Positions 1 through 10,435 of a DNA stretch of 64,000 bases are shown one piece after another. The notes beneath the pieces were generated by a model. It had not been told where the DNA came from. It was given only the letters and a program-made list of their open reading frames with translations, and did not search any database. Each line of letters begins with the position of its first letter. The stretch's first letter is position 1. The DNA lies in contig OX388351.1 in NCBI GenBank assembly GCA_947579665.1, positions 58,226,939 to 58,290,938 on the forward strand, in the 5' to 3' direction. The translations under genes were made by a program, and so were the position numbers. The DNA comes from Sympetrum striolatum. Its lineage: Eukaryota > Arthropoda > Insecta > Odonata > Libellulidae.

Positions 1-119
1 TGAAAAGACATGGATGTTAAAGGGGCAAAGATAAATTAAGCTAAGTAGCTGCTAGATCTAAAAAAAATACATTTTTAAATTACTTTAGGAAAATTTTGTT
101 AATTATTATTGTATAAAAA

Positions 120-1190
120 TAGTGCTTCAATCATAATACTCTGAAAGTCATGAAGTTTACCATTTGAAACAATGCACATAAGATGTGATGCCACTGTTCG
201 ACTCAGGACCTGAGCAGCCAACATAACCTGCATTTTGGAGCATCCCTATTCGAAATGAAAGAGAGTTTAGTCAAATTTTAGACCTAGATGATATGAGAAA
301 AGGTTTACTTCAATATGCTTAGATATTATTTACCCAATATAAACAGGATAAATTCTCACCTTAGGATTGACAGGAGCCTCTGTAAGGTTCTGAATGTTTC
401 GGAAAACATAAAGCTGCTCCTTATCCTTTTGGTAAGCATCCATTATGTCTTTCTAGCTGGCAACCCCTTCGAATTGCCAGCTGCCAGTATTAACTTGCAC
501 CTTTATGTTGTGATTCAGGAGCAAATTCCTGAAGTAAGTGAACTGAAGTAGATGCCTATGGGCTGCTTCCATTTCTGTAGTAAGCCTGGAACCATGAACA
601 CAAGGACATACTTAGCGCACTTGCTATTTCTCCCCAAATGTTCATGATCCTCAAATCCAACTATTAAATCAGACTTGGCTCGATTTTCGATGTGAGGCTT
701 AAATGACATTTTGTCAAATATAAGCACACACATTCGATCACAAGCTTCAGCCTGATTTAAATGATTGGAGATAATTGACAAAGCCTTGATTGTTAATTCC
801 TGTGGAAAAGGGAAGGGTGCTGAGGACGGATTGTAAGGTTTGGGTACAGGGTAATGCAACGATACTTCTAAGGAATCTGTAGGACTTGGGGCTTTGCTTA
901 TAAATGAATAAGGCGACATTCTTCTCCTGCATGGTCCATCTTCTGCCAATTGGCTTCTTCTTAGAGCACCTTAGTTGAGAAACCAAGAAGAGGGCTGCAT
1001 TTTCTGTCATCATAGACTTAAGAAAATCAACAACAGAGAGCTCCTGATTTTCTTTAGCCATAATATTCTTCACCCTTCTCCTAACCTTCTCGTAAGATGC
1101 TCTTAATTTATCTGTTTGCTTCTCCATTTGTTTCACATATCTGAAAAGGCGCCTCCAGCGTCCTAACAAACTCTTCATGGGGTGCAGATC
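120..1190 (-). pseudogene. P-element/THAP9-like transposase remnant
   Basis: The minus strand encodes recognisable P-element-type transposase blocks: GRRWTMQEKNVALFIYKQSP followed by SYRFLRSIVALPC and a LSTLPFSTGINNQ block (about 935-760), then DKMSFKPHIENR, DLIVGFEDHEHLGR and YVLVFMVPGLLQKWKQPIG (about 700-550), then KDKEQLYVFRNIQNLTE and, after a plausible GT-AG intron, MQVMLAAQVLSRTVASHLM (about 225-170). These follow the order of the DDE core in P elements and THAP9. A coiled-coil-like segment (KQMEKQTDKLRASYEKVRRR) sits upstream, where the leucine-zipper region lies in the family. The frame changes near 760-800 and there is a stop near 455, so it is not functional. The THAP domain is missing; a LINE lies directly at the 5' side (about 1190). 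Confidence 0.85.
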
Positions 1191-2740
1191 GAACCACAAT
1201 GCTTCAATTATACAGAGCATTAGTCCGCACTAAGCTGGACTATGGCAGCCTGATATACTCCTCAGCTCGCCAATCATATTTAAGACCTTTGAACTCCGTT
1301 CACAATCTTGGTCTTAGGCTGTCTACAGGTGCATACAGAACCAGTCCAGTTCAGAGTATTTACTGTGACTCTGGAGAACCCCCCTTACAGGTTCGCAGAA
1401 ACATACTGATGTGCAGCTATTTATCAAAGCTTTTATCTATGACTTCCCACCCTGGTTTTAACCTTGTTTTTAAACCAAGATTTTTAGATGTTTTTAATCG
1501 ACGACCAAGAGCTACAAGACCTCTTGGGATCAGATTTTACGATTTTATTCAAGAATCTGGGATAACTATTCCAGAGGTATGTGCAGCAGGCTTTTCACCC
1601 ATCCCTCCATGGAAAGTCCCATGTCCCAAATGTGAGACAAGACTGCTGTTGCACCCACGGTCATCCACCTCTGATATGCAGTACCAGAAGAGCTTTTTAG
1701 AAATACTTAATCTCTATCCGACTTACACTCCTGTTTTTACTGATGGCTCAAAGTCTGAAATGGGAACTGCATGTGCATTTTCATCCCAAAACCATGGCAC
1801 CTTCAAATTGAGGCTCCATCCAGAATGCAGCATTATTACAGCAGGGCTCCTCGCCATACAAGTGGCGGGTGGAAATAGATTTCATATGGTTGCCAGGCCA
1901 CGTTGGTATACCAGGTAATGAAATGGCGGATGTTGCAGCTAAAGAAGCTGCTAATAAGAGGTGGACTTTTTATGACCAAGTGCCTGTGAGTGATGTGAAG
2001 ACATGTATAAAGCACTTGGTTTTTAAACAATGGCAAGATGAGTGGAATAAAATTACAGAAAATAAATTAAGAATAGTGAAACCAAATGTTAATTCTTGGC
2101 AGTCATCATGTAGGCCCTCCAGACTCGAGGAAGTAGTCCTAACCAGACTACGAATCGGGCATTGCTGGTGGACTCATAAACATCTACTGTGGTCTGAGGA
2201 GGCCCCAGTATGTGAGATATGTGACACAGTATTGTCTGTGTCACATGTCTTACTGCAATGCCCCCAGTTTGATGATGAGCGAAGGAGATATGGCCTTTCG
2301 ACGGATCTCTCGGTCGCCCTAGGAGACGATGTAGCATCTGTTGAAAAGATATTTGATTTTGTGAAGGCCACGAAACTACTAACTTACATTTAGTCAAGCC
2401 CCACTCAACTTGCCTTGTTCCAATTAATTTATAATTTTATTTATTTATTTTATTTATGGTTTTAATATTAGTTGGAGACAGTATCCTTTATTGTGAAAAT
2501 GGACTCTAAGGGCTAGACCCTTTACAGTCTATGTCCTTATTTTATCAAAACTTTAGAGGCCACTATACAGCCCTTTCTTGTTTTTACAAATTTTAATCAG
2601 AGCCCAATTTTAACTTTTTAACCTTATATGTTGTATGTATTGTTCGACTTGTGGATGTACTGACTTGTAATGTCCTACTACTCATGGCGATAATAGCCCG
2701 AGAGGCTGATTCGCCTGAAAACACATACATACATACATAC
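1191..2740 (+). pseudogene. I-type LINE, 3' part of ORF2 (RT thumb, RNase H) and 3' tail
   Basis: The frame opening at 1199 gives the end of a non-LTR reverse transcriptase (YRALVRTKLDYGSLIYSSA, LRLSTGAYRTSPVQS, EPPLQVRR) and then the first strand of an RNase H domain (VFTDGSKSEMGTACAF, catalytic D). A second frame from 1869 gives the C-terminal RNase H block (FIWLPGHVGIPGNEMADVAA) and a cysteine/histidine tail (TRLRIGHCWWTHKHLL, CEICDTVLSVSHVLLQCP). The middle of RNase H is missing at about 1855, so the copy is deleted and frameshifted. The 3' UTR ends in a CATA microsatellite at about 2721-2740. RNase H downstream of RT and the CCHC-like tail fit the I/Jockey supergroup. The element is 5'-truncated in the P-element remnant. 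Confidence 0.87.
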
Positions 2741-3192
2741 AAGTGGCCTTATCCAAAATAAAAGGCAGGCATGGTAGGTATATTATCTGCACAGACTCCA
2801 TTAGTGCACTACAGTCCTTATAAGAATACTTTCCCTTTAATCCCATTGTCCTGAAGATACAGGCTTCGCTCATAGAGCTTAAAGAAAAAGATACTGACAT
2901 TCTATTCATCTGGGTTCCTGGGCATGTAGGAATACAAGGAAATGAAAAAGCAGATGCAGCAGCAAAGGCAGCTTTGAGAAGTTGGGACAACGAATGGAAT
3001 ACGGTACTAGCTCAGGACCTGAAAAGCTCCCTGAAGAGAGAAGCCATATTGCAGTGGCAAAAAGAATGAAATGATCTTGCCGGGAACAGACTGCGAGCTG
3101 TGAAGGAGGTCGTAAGTCCTCGGAAATCCTCTAACAGGCAGTGTAGAAGAGAGGAGGTAATTCTTACTCGCCAGGATTCACTAAGAAGACCT
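2741..3192 (+). pseudogene. LINE RNase H fragment
   Basis: Reading from about 2742 gives a second copy of the RNase H region of the same kind of LINE: ICTDSISALQSL, then DILFIWVPGHVGIQGNEKAD at about 2897-2956, then the post-RNase H segment ending in EEVILTR. A stop codon (TGA at about 3067-3069) interrupts it. It is a different copy from the one just upstream, since the two sequences differ throughout. It ends sharply where the BEL/Pao-derived sequence starts. Confidence 0.8.
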
Positions 3193-3666
3193 ACTTGTCA
3201 CAGTATGGGACCTTCTGTCATAATATCTGAACATAAATCAGCACCAAGCAAGAAGTTAATTGGCCCTGGATTGAAAAATTTAGGATCCGCTAAATCCAAC
3301 GAAGAAAATTTTTCATATACTGAGTCAGGGATTGGAAAAGAAGGCTGATTAGAAGTTATTTTGGGAATGATGATAGCAGAGAGACCCGCATTTCCTTGTC
3401 CTTATTGCATGGCTTCATTATAAATTAATACTTGTCACAGTATGGGACCTTCTGTCATAATATCTGAACATAAATCAGCACCAAGCAAGAAGTTAATTGG
3501 CCCTGGATTGAAAAATTTAGGATCCGCTAAATCCAACGAAGAAAATTTTTCATATACTGAGTCAGGGATTGGAAAAGAAGGCTGATTAGAAGTTATTTTG
3601 GGAATGATGATAGCAGAGAGACCCGCATTTTCTTGTCCTTATTGCATGGCTTCATTATAAATTAAG
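3193..3666. repeat. 237-bp tandem duplication inside the BEL/Pao remnant
   Basis: Two consecutive 237-bp units (3193-3429 and 3430-3666) begin with ACTTGTCACAGTATGGGACC. I could see only a few single-base differences (for example CATTTCC against CATTTTC), so the duplication is recent compared with the decay of the surrounding retroelement. Each unit carries the same protease-end coding block on the minus strand. Confidence 0.93.
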
Positions 3667-4290
3667 TAACACCTTGCATTTTACACACAGGGGTATCTGA
3701 TAAACCCAAACAATTAAGGCTCATCTTTCTTCGAAACAGTCCTAATCTCTGTTGGCACTACTTCTAACTACCTTTATAAAGCTAACCTGTGATGCTGGAT
3801 CAATTATCATTCTTATAGACTATAAGTTCCATAAGCCTTCTTAACTAATGCCACAGCAGTGCCTAAGAGAACAGAAATATAGTTAGAGGTAAACTCCGTC
3901 ATGCAAGACATTGAGTTCACTACTGGATTAGTTAGGAAAATATGTGTAGCCTCCTCAGATAAGTCTTTAGAAGCCCCGTTCGTACTTGAATGTTTCGGTT
4001 CCTGATTAATTTCATCAGACTAAGACTGTGAACCTTGACCATAATTACTATTTGAACATAATAATGAATGATGTTTGCGAGAGCAGTACCTGCACCTATA
4101 TTTAGATTTACAGTCTAGTGATTTATGAACACTGGCTAGATAGTTAAAAATCAAATGCCTTGAGATTTGATAAAGTCTTTTCGTTTTTCCACATTAAATG
4201 CATTAAATTGCGGGCATCGATAGTCTATGTTACGCCATGCAAAGCTGACATTTAATCCTGTTTTCACGTTCAAATAGAGACGTAGTAATC
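3193..4290 (-). pseudogene. BEL/Pao retrotransposon gag-protease remnant
   Basis: On the minus strand a gag zinc-knuckle region is legible at about 4220-4060 (SLDCKSKYRCRYCSRKHHSL), as in Pao-type gag ends. Next comes a protease start (VLLGTAVALVKKAYGTYS, then IDPASQVSFI in place of the usual LDSGSQ motif, about 3870-3760). The protease end follows at about 3590-3200 (LADPKFFNPGPINFLLGADL), a signature of Pao retropeptidases. Stops and frame changes occur between the blocks, and no RT or LTR was found nearby. Its 3' part is present twice because of a 237-bp tandem duplication. Confidence 0.75.
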
Positions 4291-4403
4291 AGTGAAGTTT
4301 TTTGAGAAACCCCTTTAGTCAAGGAGGAATTTTTGACGAGGTCATACTTAACTTACTTGCATCCAGATGTTCTTAAAATGAAAATATCGAGAAAATTCTC
4401 TCT

Positions 4404-4620
4404 AGAGCCAGAACCTACTGTAATGTATACCTCCTGGATTGGGCTCCGGTCGACTGGCAGAGCCTCGAGGACATATGCACTTCGTACTTCTGGGTGATAT
4501 CAATGCCCACAACACCCTCTGGGGTGATTCAATGGCTGATAATAATGGTCAAGGACGACTTCTAGAAAACCTTTTTAACCTGCCGTTACTCACGCCCTAT
4601 TGTGTTACATGGTTACTCGC
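4404..4620 (+). pseudogene. LINE endonuclease-domain fragment
   Basis: The frame reads CNVYLLDWAPVDWQSLED and, after a frame change, FVLLGDINAHNTLWGD followed by NGQGRLLENLFNL. This is the central part of an APE-type (exonuclease-endonuclease-phosphatase) domain; GDxNAHN carries the catalytic Asp, Asn and following residues. The matching segment in the large LINE of this window reads ILLGDFNAHNPLWG. The fragment has no RT and fades out by about 4620. Confidence 0.8.
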
Positions 4621-5424
4621 GCGGGGTGTGTCTACAACCCACCGGACTTTTTCATTTATCACGGTTATCTTCAAAAACATTCTTAATTATTTTTATCTGT
4701 TATCATTAATAGATCTTTTTGGATATGACATCTAAATTTTACGTTGATATTACGACTTTTAAGATTTTTATGAGCTATTCAATAATAATACTCAAACAAA
4801 TTGTACAATGAAACGAAAATTTGACTCGTATACCGTATAAATGAAATATCTTTGTAGTAATCAACGTATTCGTTGTAAGGAGACATTTTACAACAATTAA
4901 AGTGAAAAATTAATCCAGATTAATACAATTTAACCCGCGATTACTCACCCTCAATTTTGTGACGTAAATGCTCGCACGGAGTGTTTTCACATCCCAGCGG
5001 TCTTTCTTTGATATCCTTTTTTTACGATTAATTGTACTCCTGATAGCTTAAAAACCTTCTAGGTATATCATAGAAGTTTAGTGACGATATTTAAACTTTA
5101 ATTTTACAAGTAACTTAAAATATTACGCCCAAAAAATGGTATAATTGTAATCTTCGACATGGAAAGTTTTAGAAATGCTATCTTCGCACGAATAAATTCG
5201 TCGTAAATAAACACGAATAATAATAATTTATTTAACACATACAGGTTAATTTCCCACATAGATGTGTTGTATTATAAGAACAATAAATTATTAATAAGCG
5301 CTATAAACAGTGAGTGAATGTGAAAAAAAAGATGAGAAGAACATAATGATAAAGAAGATGAAATGATGGAGAAGTAGGAAACGGGTGAAAGAACCAAATA
5401 GAGGGAGGAGAAAATAATTTGTAA
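4621..5424. other. AT-rich intergenic stretch, nothing recognised
   Basis: Mostly AT-rich sequence with short homopolymers. I see no coding motif, tandem repeat or convincing inverted repeat here. Confidence 0.5.
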
Positions 5425-6165
5425 TTAGGGTAATGATTTTATAAGATTCTTGCGGATCTGTGATATTGAATCGCAGAAAAAGTCTGCATTCGTTCTGGAA
5501 AAAAATAGGTTTGCTTCCCTCACGATTTGTGGGATCGGGGAAAACTTGAAGGGGTTAACTCTGCACTGAGGTTTGTAGAACACGGGTGTACTCCTTACCC
5601 GGCGTTGTGGCATGGACACACCACAGAGATTGGTTAGCTGGGGGCAGTCAGTCTTGTCTGTAAAGAGTTTTTTTTTAAGAAAAGAACATCAACAGCCTTT
5701 CTCCTAGAATCAAGAAGGTGAAGATTGAGTTTCTCACAAAACTGAGGGTATTTATCTTCGGAATAATCCCAGTTTGATCTAAAACATCCACTTAATGAAG
5801 CGTTGCTGTATTTTCTCAACACAGCGCACTTTCTTCTTGTGGTGGGGACTCCATATTACACTCGTGTATTCGATAACTGGCCTGACAATGTTGCAAAAGG
5901 ATTTTACTACGGCTGGTAGTGAGAAGTTTTATTTGGCGTTCCTTTTAATGAAACCGAGGAGTCTAAAAGCTTTATTTCTTATTTTCCTAATGTGATAGTT
6001 AAAGTTTAGTTTGGTATCAAGAGTTACATCAAGGTTGTTAATAATTTCAACACGTTGAATCAGGATGCTATTCAGGGAGTATGGGAAGTTGAGGATGTTT
6101 TTTTTAAGAGAGAAAGATATAAAATTGCATTTATAACATCCTCCTATTTATCCTGATATCTGGAT
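5425..6165 (-). pseudogene. Jockey-like LINE reverse transcriptase C-terminal fragment
   Basis: Minus-strand translation shows IQRVEIINNLDVTLDTKLNF at 6060-6000, then HIRKIRNKAFRLLGFIKR, then PVIEYTSVIWSPHHKKK at about 5885-5835. After these come a FCEKLNLHLLDSRRKAVDVL block (about 5745-5685) and a final segment with FFSRTNADFFCDSISQIRK. The order matches the end of RT and the RNase H-less C-terminus of Jockey/CR1-type LINEs. Frame changes at about 5940 and 5640 make it non-functional. No endonuclease part is attached. Confidence 0.82.
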
Positions 6166-6337
6166 ATATGCTTCTATATACAATAAAAACATTTATGCCC
6201 AAAGTGTTTAGCAAATGGTAAAATAATGCCAATGGCCATCTTCTAGCATTTATTGCCACGTTTTAAGTCCCACACAGTTCATCTACAGTATCGATGCTGC
6301 CTTTTGTCGAATTTATATTATATATTTTTATAATTTA

Positions 6338-6400
6338 TATGGTGCAACATGACCTTTGCTGTCAAGGCACCTTATAACCCTTACTTCTACTACTATTTAT
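6338..6400 (+). repeat. Retroposon 3' tail, copy 1 (gcaccTTA...TACTAC)
   Basis: The sequence GGTGCAACATGACCTTTGCT leads into CAAGGCACCTTATAACCCTT and then a short TAC/TACTACT run. A close copy lies at 7237-7300 and a more distant one at the end of the tRNA-like SINE at 16655-16690. A shared end with a trinucleotide tail fits a LINE/SINE 3' end. Confidence 0.55.
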
Positions 6401-6404
6401 AAAA

Positions 6405-7080
6405 TGTTATTATCTCAGGCTTCTGTTTCTTGCCCGTGGATGCATCAATGCTGTTTTCTTTATGCATACTTGAAATGATCAACAAATTCCTTTTCTTTTT
6501 TGGGACATATGATACCAGGGTCATGTTTTTCCTGATGAGAAACAAGCTGCTGTACTCCTCTCTTTTTTTACTCCTACAATTTGTGTAAGGAGTTCCTTTT
6601 TATTCTTACGGAAGGTCCCGACTAGCGTCAACTTTCCCTGGAGTAAATCCTCTAAAAGTGGCTCGCTTAGAAACCAATTGTCGGCAGTCACGTTCCTCCC
6701 TGTCCCCACAATCGGACTGACAATCCATTTTACAACGTACTTGGGACTATTGCTGTGTTTTTAAGGACCATCTGGTTGAACCCCAACATAACATTCTAAG
6801 TTTTTGATATAATTTACTCCAGCATCCACAAGAGTGAAAATCTTTATCCCATACTTGGCCGGTTTGTTGGGTAGATATTGACGGAAAGAACATTGCCTCG
6901 AAAAGGAATCAATTGCTCATCTACAGTGACGAAAGAATGTTATAATTGAGATATAAGAATTCTAGTAAGATAGTCCAGGACATACAGTCTACCCTCACCA
7001 ATTTGAATACAAAGGGAGTCATCGTTAAATTTCTCTGGGTCCCTGGGCATGAGAACCACAGGACTCTATTCAAAAATCTC
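6405..7080 (-). pseudogene. piggyBac-family transposase fragment
   Basis: The minus strand carries the catalytic core of a piggyBac (DDE_Tnp_1_7) transposase. VTVDEQLIPFRGNVLSVNIY (about 6940-6880) holds the first Asp. A GIKIFTLVDAGVNYIKNLEC segment follows, then VGVQPDGP and GTGRNVTADNWFLSEPLLED (about 6710-6650, second catalytic Asp in DNWF), and KLTLVGTFRKNKKELLTQ. A stop interrupts the PDGP segment and the upstream part near 6960-7080 is weak. N- and C-termini are missing. It belongs to a different copy from the piggyBac derivative at 17.5-20 kb. Confidence 0.9.
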
Positions 7081-7236
7081 AGGAGGAGTTGGACTGTTTC
7101 ATCACACTTTTAAACATTTTACCCAATTTTATAAACCAATTACAGTTTAATTCTCTTTGGACATACCTATCCTAGTATGGCGAAAATGGTCATATCTTAT
7201 TCTTTTTAATGAAGAACTGATATGATTTTGCCATAG

Positions 7237-7300
7237 CAAAGGTGCAAAATGACCTTGGTGTCGAGGCACCTTAAAAACCTACTACTACTACTACTCTCTT
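7237..7300 (+). repeat. Retroposon 3' tail, copy 2 with (TAC)n
   Basis: AGGTGCAAAATGACCTTGGT continues to a GAGGCACCTTAAAAACC segment and then five or more TAC units. It is about 80% like the copy at 6338-6400. No coding part is attached. From 7301 to about 7680 I see only AT-rich sequence without features. Confidence 0.55.
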
Positions 7301-7684
7301 TGTACAAGGGTTGACTGCCCATATATAACGTGTAGATTTTCATACTCTTTCTACATGTCAATGAACTGACTTTGTTGTTGTGGCTTTATGGTAACTCTGA
7401 TAAAGCTGTATTTTTATTACTAACATATGAATGATAGAAAATTAAGGTATAGTTGGTTAAATTCATACAATAATAAGGCTCAAATGATCAACTACCATGT
7501 AACTGGTACCCTTAAATAATATATCATGAACTTTATAGCATATATATTTTTCTGTATTATGCAGATTAAAATAGCTTTATCATTATTACATCTAAGAGCA
7601 GAACTAAGACAAAATTAATGTATGATACTTTAACTAAAGGCAGATAAAAGCTATTTAATCTATAAAGATATATCTTCAGTAAGA

Positions 7685-8883
7685 ATGCACCAATCTAAGG
7701 TTGATGGAGTAAGTCAGAAAACCATGCCTTCTATTCTGAAATCAATTCTTAAGTTGTGGAGAACGGCCATTGCAACAATCATTAGTTTGGCATTTTCAAG
7801 GGACTATGTGATGCCCCTGTGTAGTATTCTAAATGACATTTTCCAAACCCCAAAAAGTCTTTCTATAGCATTCCTCGTAGAGGCATGTGTAGCATTATAT
7901 GCCAATTCTGTTGGTGTCTGAAATTTAAGGAGGTTCAATCAAAGGATTAAGAAACATACTACCAACTATTTACAAGTAAGTTCATTCATTATCCAGATCA
8001 CTACCAAAGCATTTCTCAAAGGAGTCAGTAAATACTGCAAACATGGATAGCCACCATCGCCAAGATGAACTCCATCATACAAATCCCTTTCAAATTTTTT
8101 TTAAAGCAGATTCATTAAAAATGGGGGAGTCGTGGGTAGACCCTCTCCATCTAGCCACAATATTTTGAATTTTAAGGTCAGCACTTCCAACTATCTATTA
8201 AAAATAAATATTATTTTCAATAGTACTAGTTGCTATTGATATTCAAAACCATAGGCAAAGAATATGAAAGTTATTCTTTTGATTCAAACTTGAACATTTA
8301 AACTGAAATAATTCTTTCTGTTTAAGAAAGTAATTGAATCTGGGCCACCTGGATTTTTTATTCTGATATGTGTGCAGTCAGTGCATCCAATCACTCTGGG
8401 GAATTTTTTTATTTTATAAAATGAAGCCATTGCCTTCCTTTGTTCTTCCCTAGAGGAAGGAAATTTCACAAAGTCTCCTCACAGATCTGCAAATGCCTCA
8501 GAAACTCTCTTCACGACTCTGCTCATAGTGGCTTGACTGAGACCATGAACTTCTCCAGTCACGTCCTGATATGAGCCTTTGGCAAACAGGCTTAATGTGG
8601 CTAGTAGCTGAACATCGGGTGGAATTGGTAATCCGCTATTTACTTTCTTACCGTTATGAAGTTTCCCACCAATTAAATTAAGTAATTTTTCTACTCCTGT
8701 TTTATGGAATCGGTACTTATTTATAAATTCTTTATCAGATAACTTTTCATAGGGATTTAATCTTGGGCGATAAACTGTAATTCTTCTATAAATAGACCGT
8801 GATGTTTCTGCCATTTCATTAACATCCATTACTTGGTCGATTTCTTCATAGAGATCCATATTTTTACCTATTTTAAAAATCAA
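7685..8883 (-). pseudogene. HARBI1-like PIF/Harbinger transposase pseudogene (three exons)
   Basis: Exon A (8883-8290) encodes LNPYEKLSDKEFINKYRFHK, a helix-turn-helix-like GLSQATMSRVVKRVSEAFAD and VIGCTDCTHIRIKNPGG (catalytic Asp region). Exon B (8194-8005) encodes NIVARWRGSTHDSPIFNES and, after a frame slip, LGDGGYPCLQYLLTPL (second Asp). Exon C (about 7917-7690) encodes ATHASTRNAIERLFGVWK (the Glu region). GT-AG junctions fit at 8289/8195 and at 8004/7918. An in-frame TGA just after FADL (about 8478), a frameshift near 8115 and a TAG in exon C disable it. It is not close in sequence to the intact Harbinger at 52-57 kb, so it is a separate subfamily. Confidence 0.88.
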
Positions 8884-9547
8884 ATACCTACTTCACATTA
8901 GAAAAAAGGTAATTTAGATAGAATATAAAGCATGATACTTAAAACCTGTGCAAATATTGATAAGAGCAAGTTATAATAATAAAGAATGGAAGACGGAATG
9001 ATTTAGAGCGATAAACGAAGCAAACAATTCTAAAAACACCAATTAGCCAATACGTGCAATGACAAAATGAACGAAAACTATTAAATAAAGTTCATATGAC
9101 GCTTATAAAAGAAACAAATTATCCAGTACGTTTCTATCCTACTTTAATTTGTTATTAGTCTATGATTTTCAACCTTACGGTCCTCATCGAGCCGTTTACC
9201 AAAAGGTGAATTTTAAATATACGATTTTATAACCTTGTGGGCTTTACCGAGAGATATAACTATAAACTGGAAACTCTAACTATAATTTATAAACCAACTA
9301 ACGCACCACTGTTAACACTCGATATCAAATCTTCGGCAATAGGCAATTCAAAATCCCGAGACAGCTATCCTAAAATGGTGTCAATGTCTTCTACAGTCTG
9401 CTATAATCACCCCGTAAACAAGAGGTCCCATGTCACTAGCGATAACTATTTTATTTAGTTACATTGTATGCCAATAGAGCCTTAGCAGTCAAGCCAAGTC
9501 AAAATCTATGAATACGGAATTTGGAAAAAGTCACACGTTAGCTGTAG
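8884..9547. other. Intergenic stretch, nothing recognised
   Basis: AT-rich sequence with a possible 73-residue reading frame at 9237-9458 that matches nothing I know. A short phrase ATCTATGAATACGG occurs twice just beyond this stretch (about 9507 and 9567). Confidence 0.45.
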
Positions 9548-10338
9548 CTAAGGGTTGCTAAACAATCTATGAATACGGCCGTAAGGATTTAGTGGATACA
9601 CTAAGGATTCATGAAATTTCCCCAGCTGACAAGCCTCACAAATGAATTTTTCACATCTTGCTTGGTTAAGCCCCTCAATAATGCCTAAACTGGATAACTG
9701 AATCATCGCTCCAGCATTCAGATGTCCCAAACGTTCATGCCACACGTTAAAGCTGTCTCTTGACATGAGATTGGCCTGACAATTAGTAACTACAAAAAAT
9801 AACATTCTATATATTTCGCTCTCCTGATTCACACCTTGCCATCTTTACACACCTTCCCGTCTTTTCCTGAAAATCTAACCTTGAAACCTCTTGAAGTGCA
9901 TAATCCTACTGAGAAAAGATTTTTCCGAAGTTGAGGCACATACAAAACATTTTCAATCCTCATGAGATCCCACTTATTGTTCGCGTATTTGCGGATTTCA
10001 ATAGTTCCGACTCCTACAGCTGTGCACTTAGTGTTATCTCTGCATTCAACTAAGTAACTAAACCACTCACGTCTGTAGCAAATATGCCTAGATGTACCAC
10101 TGTCCATGGGCTAGGTCACTTTTACTACACTTAGAGAGATAAAATCTTTCACATCTTTTGCCTAATCTACCTGTTTTCTGCGTTCACGAGTAGTGTGTTT
10201 TCCAGTAGCTACAAAAGCACTTACTGGATGTTCATCCCCCGATTCTGTCTCTAACTTCTTTTTCTCCATCTTCTTTTTCTTCCAACAAATTCGGGCAATG
10301 TGGCCAGGTTTTTCACAAACAAAACAAACTAATTTGTA
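9548..10338 (-). pseudogene. copia-type gag/protease/pre-integrase remnant
   Basis: Reading on the minus strand, a CCHC knuckle (CFVCEKPGHIARIC, about 10330-10285) is followed by a lysine-rich stretch. A copia protease comes next: DSGTSRHICYRREWF at about 10100, then IENVLYVPQLRKNLFSVGL. The pre-integrase zinc region (VWHERLGHLNAGAM, then CEACQLGKFH) lies at about 9750-9600. Stop codons lie between knuckle and protease and a frameshift lies at about 9835. No integrase, RT or LTR follows. The remnant is cut at 10338 by the LINE-derived unit. Confidence 0.85.
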
Positions 10339-10435
10339 CCCCTGCGGGTAGGGGGATGGAGAATACTCCCGCGGCAACCCTGCCTGTCGTAAGAGGCGAC
10401 TAATCGGGCGGGGAGAAAACCCCGAGAACAACTAA

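Noticed and set aside
515..551. Plus-strand ORF at 315-551 as a gene
   Set aside because: It lies antisense to the P-element transposase blocks, which give a far better family match.
10339..10435. Independent short LINE insertion in plus orientation
   Set aside because: LINE insertions keep the 3' end; a lone 97-bp 5' end fused inside RT is better explained as part of the neighbouring unit.
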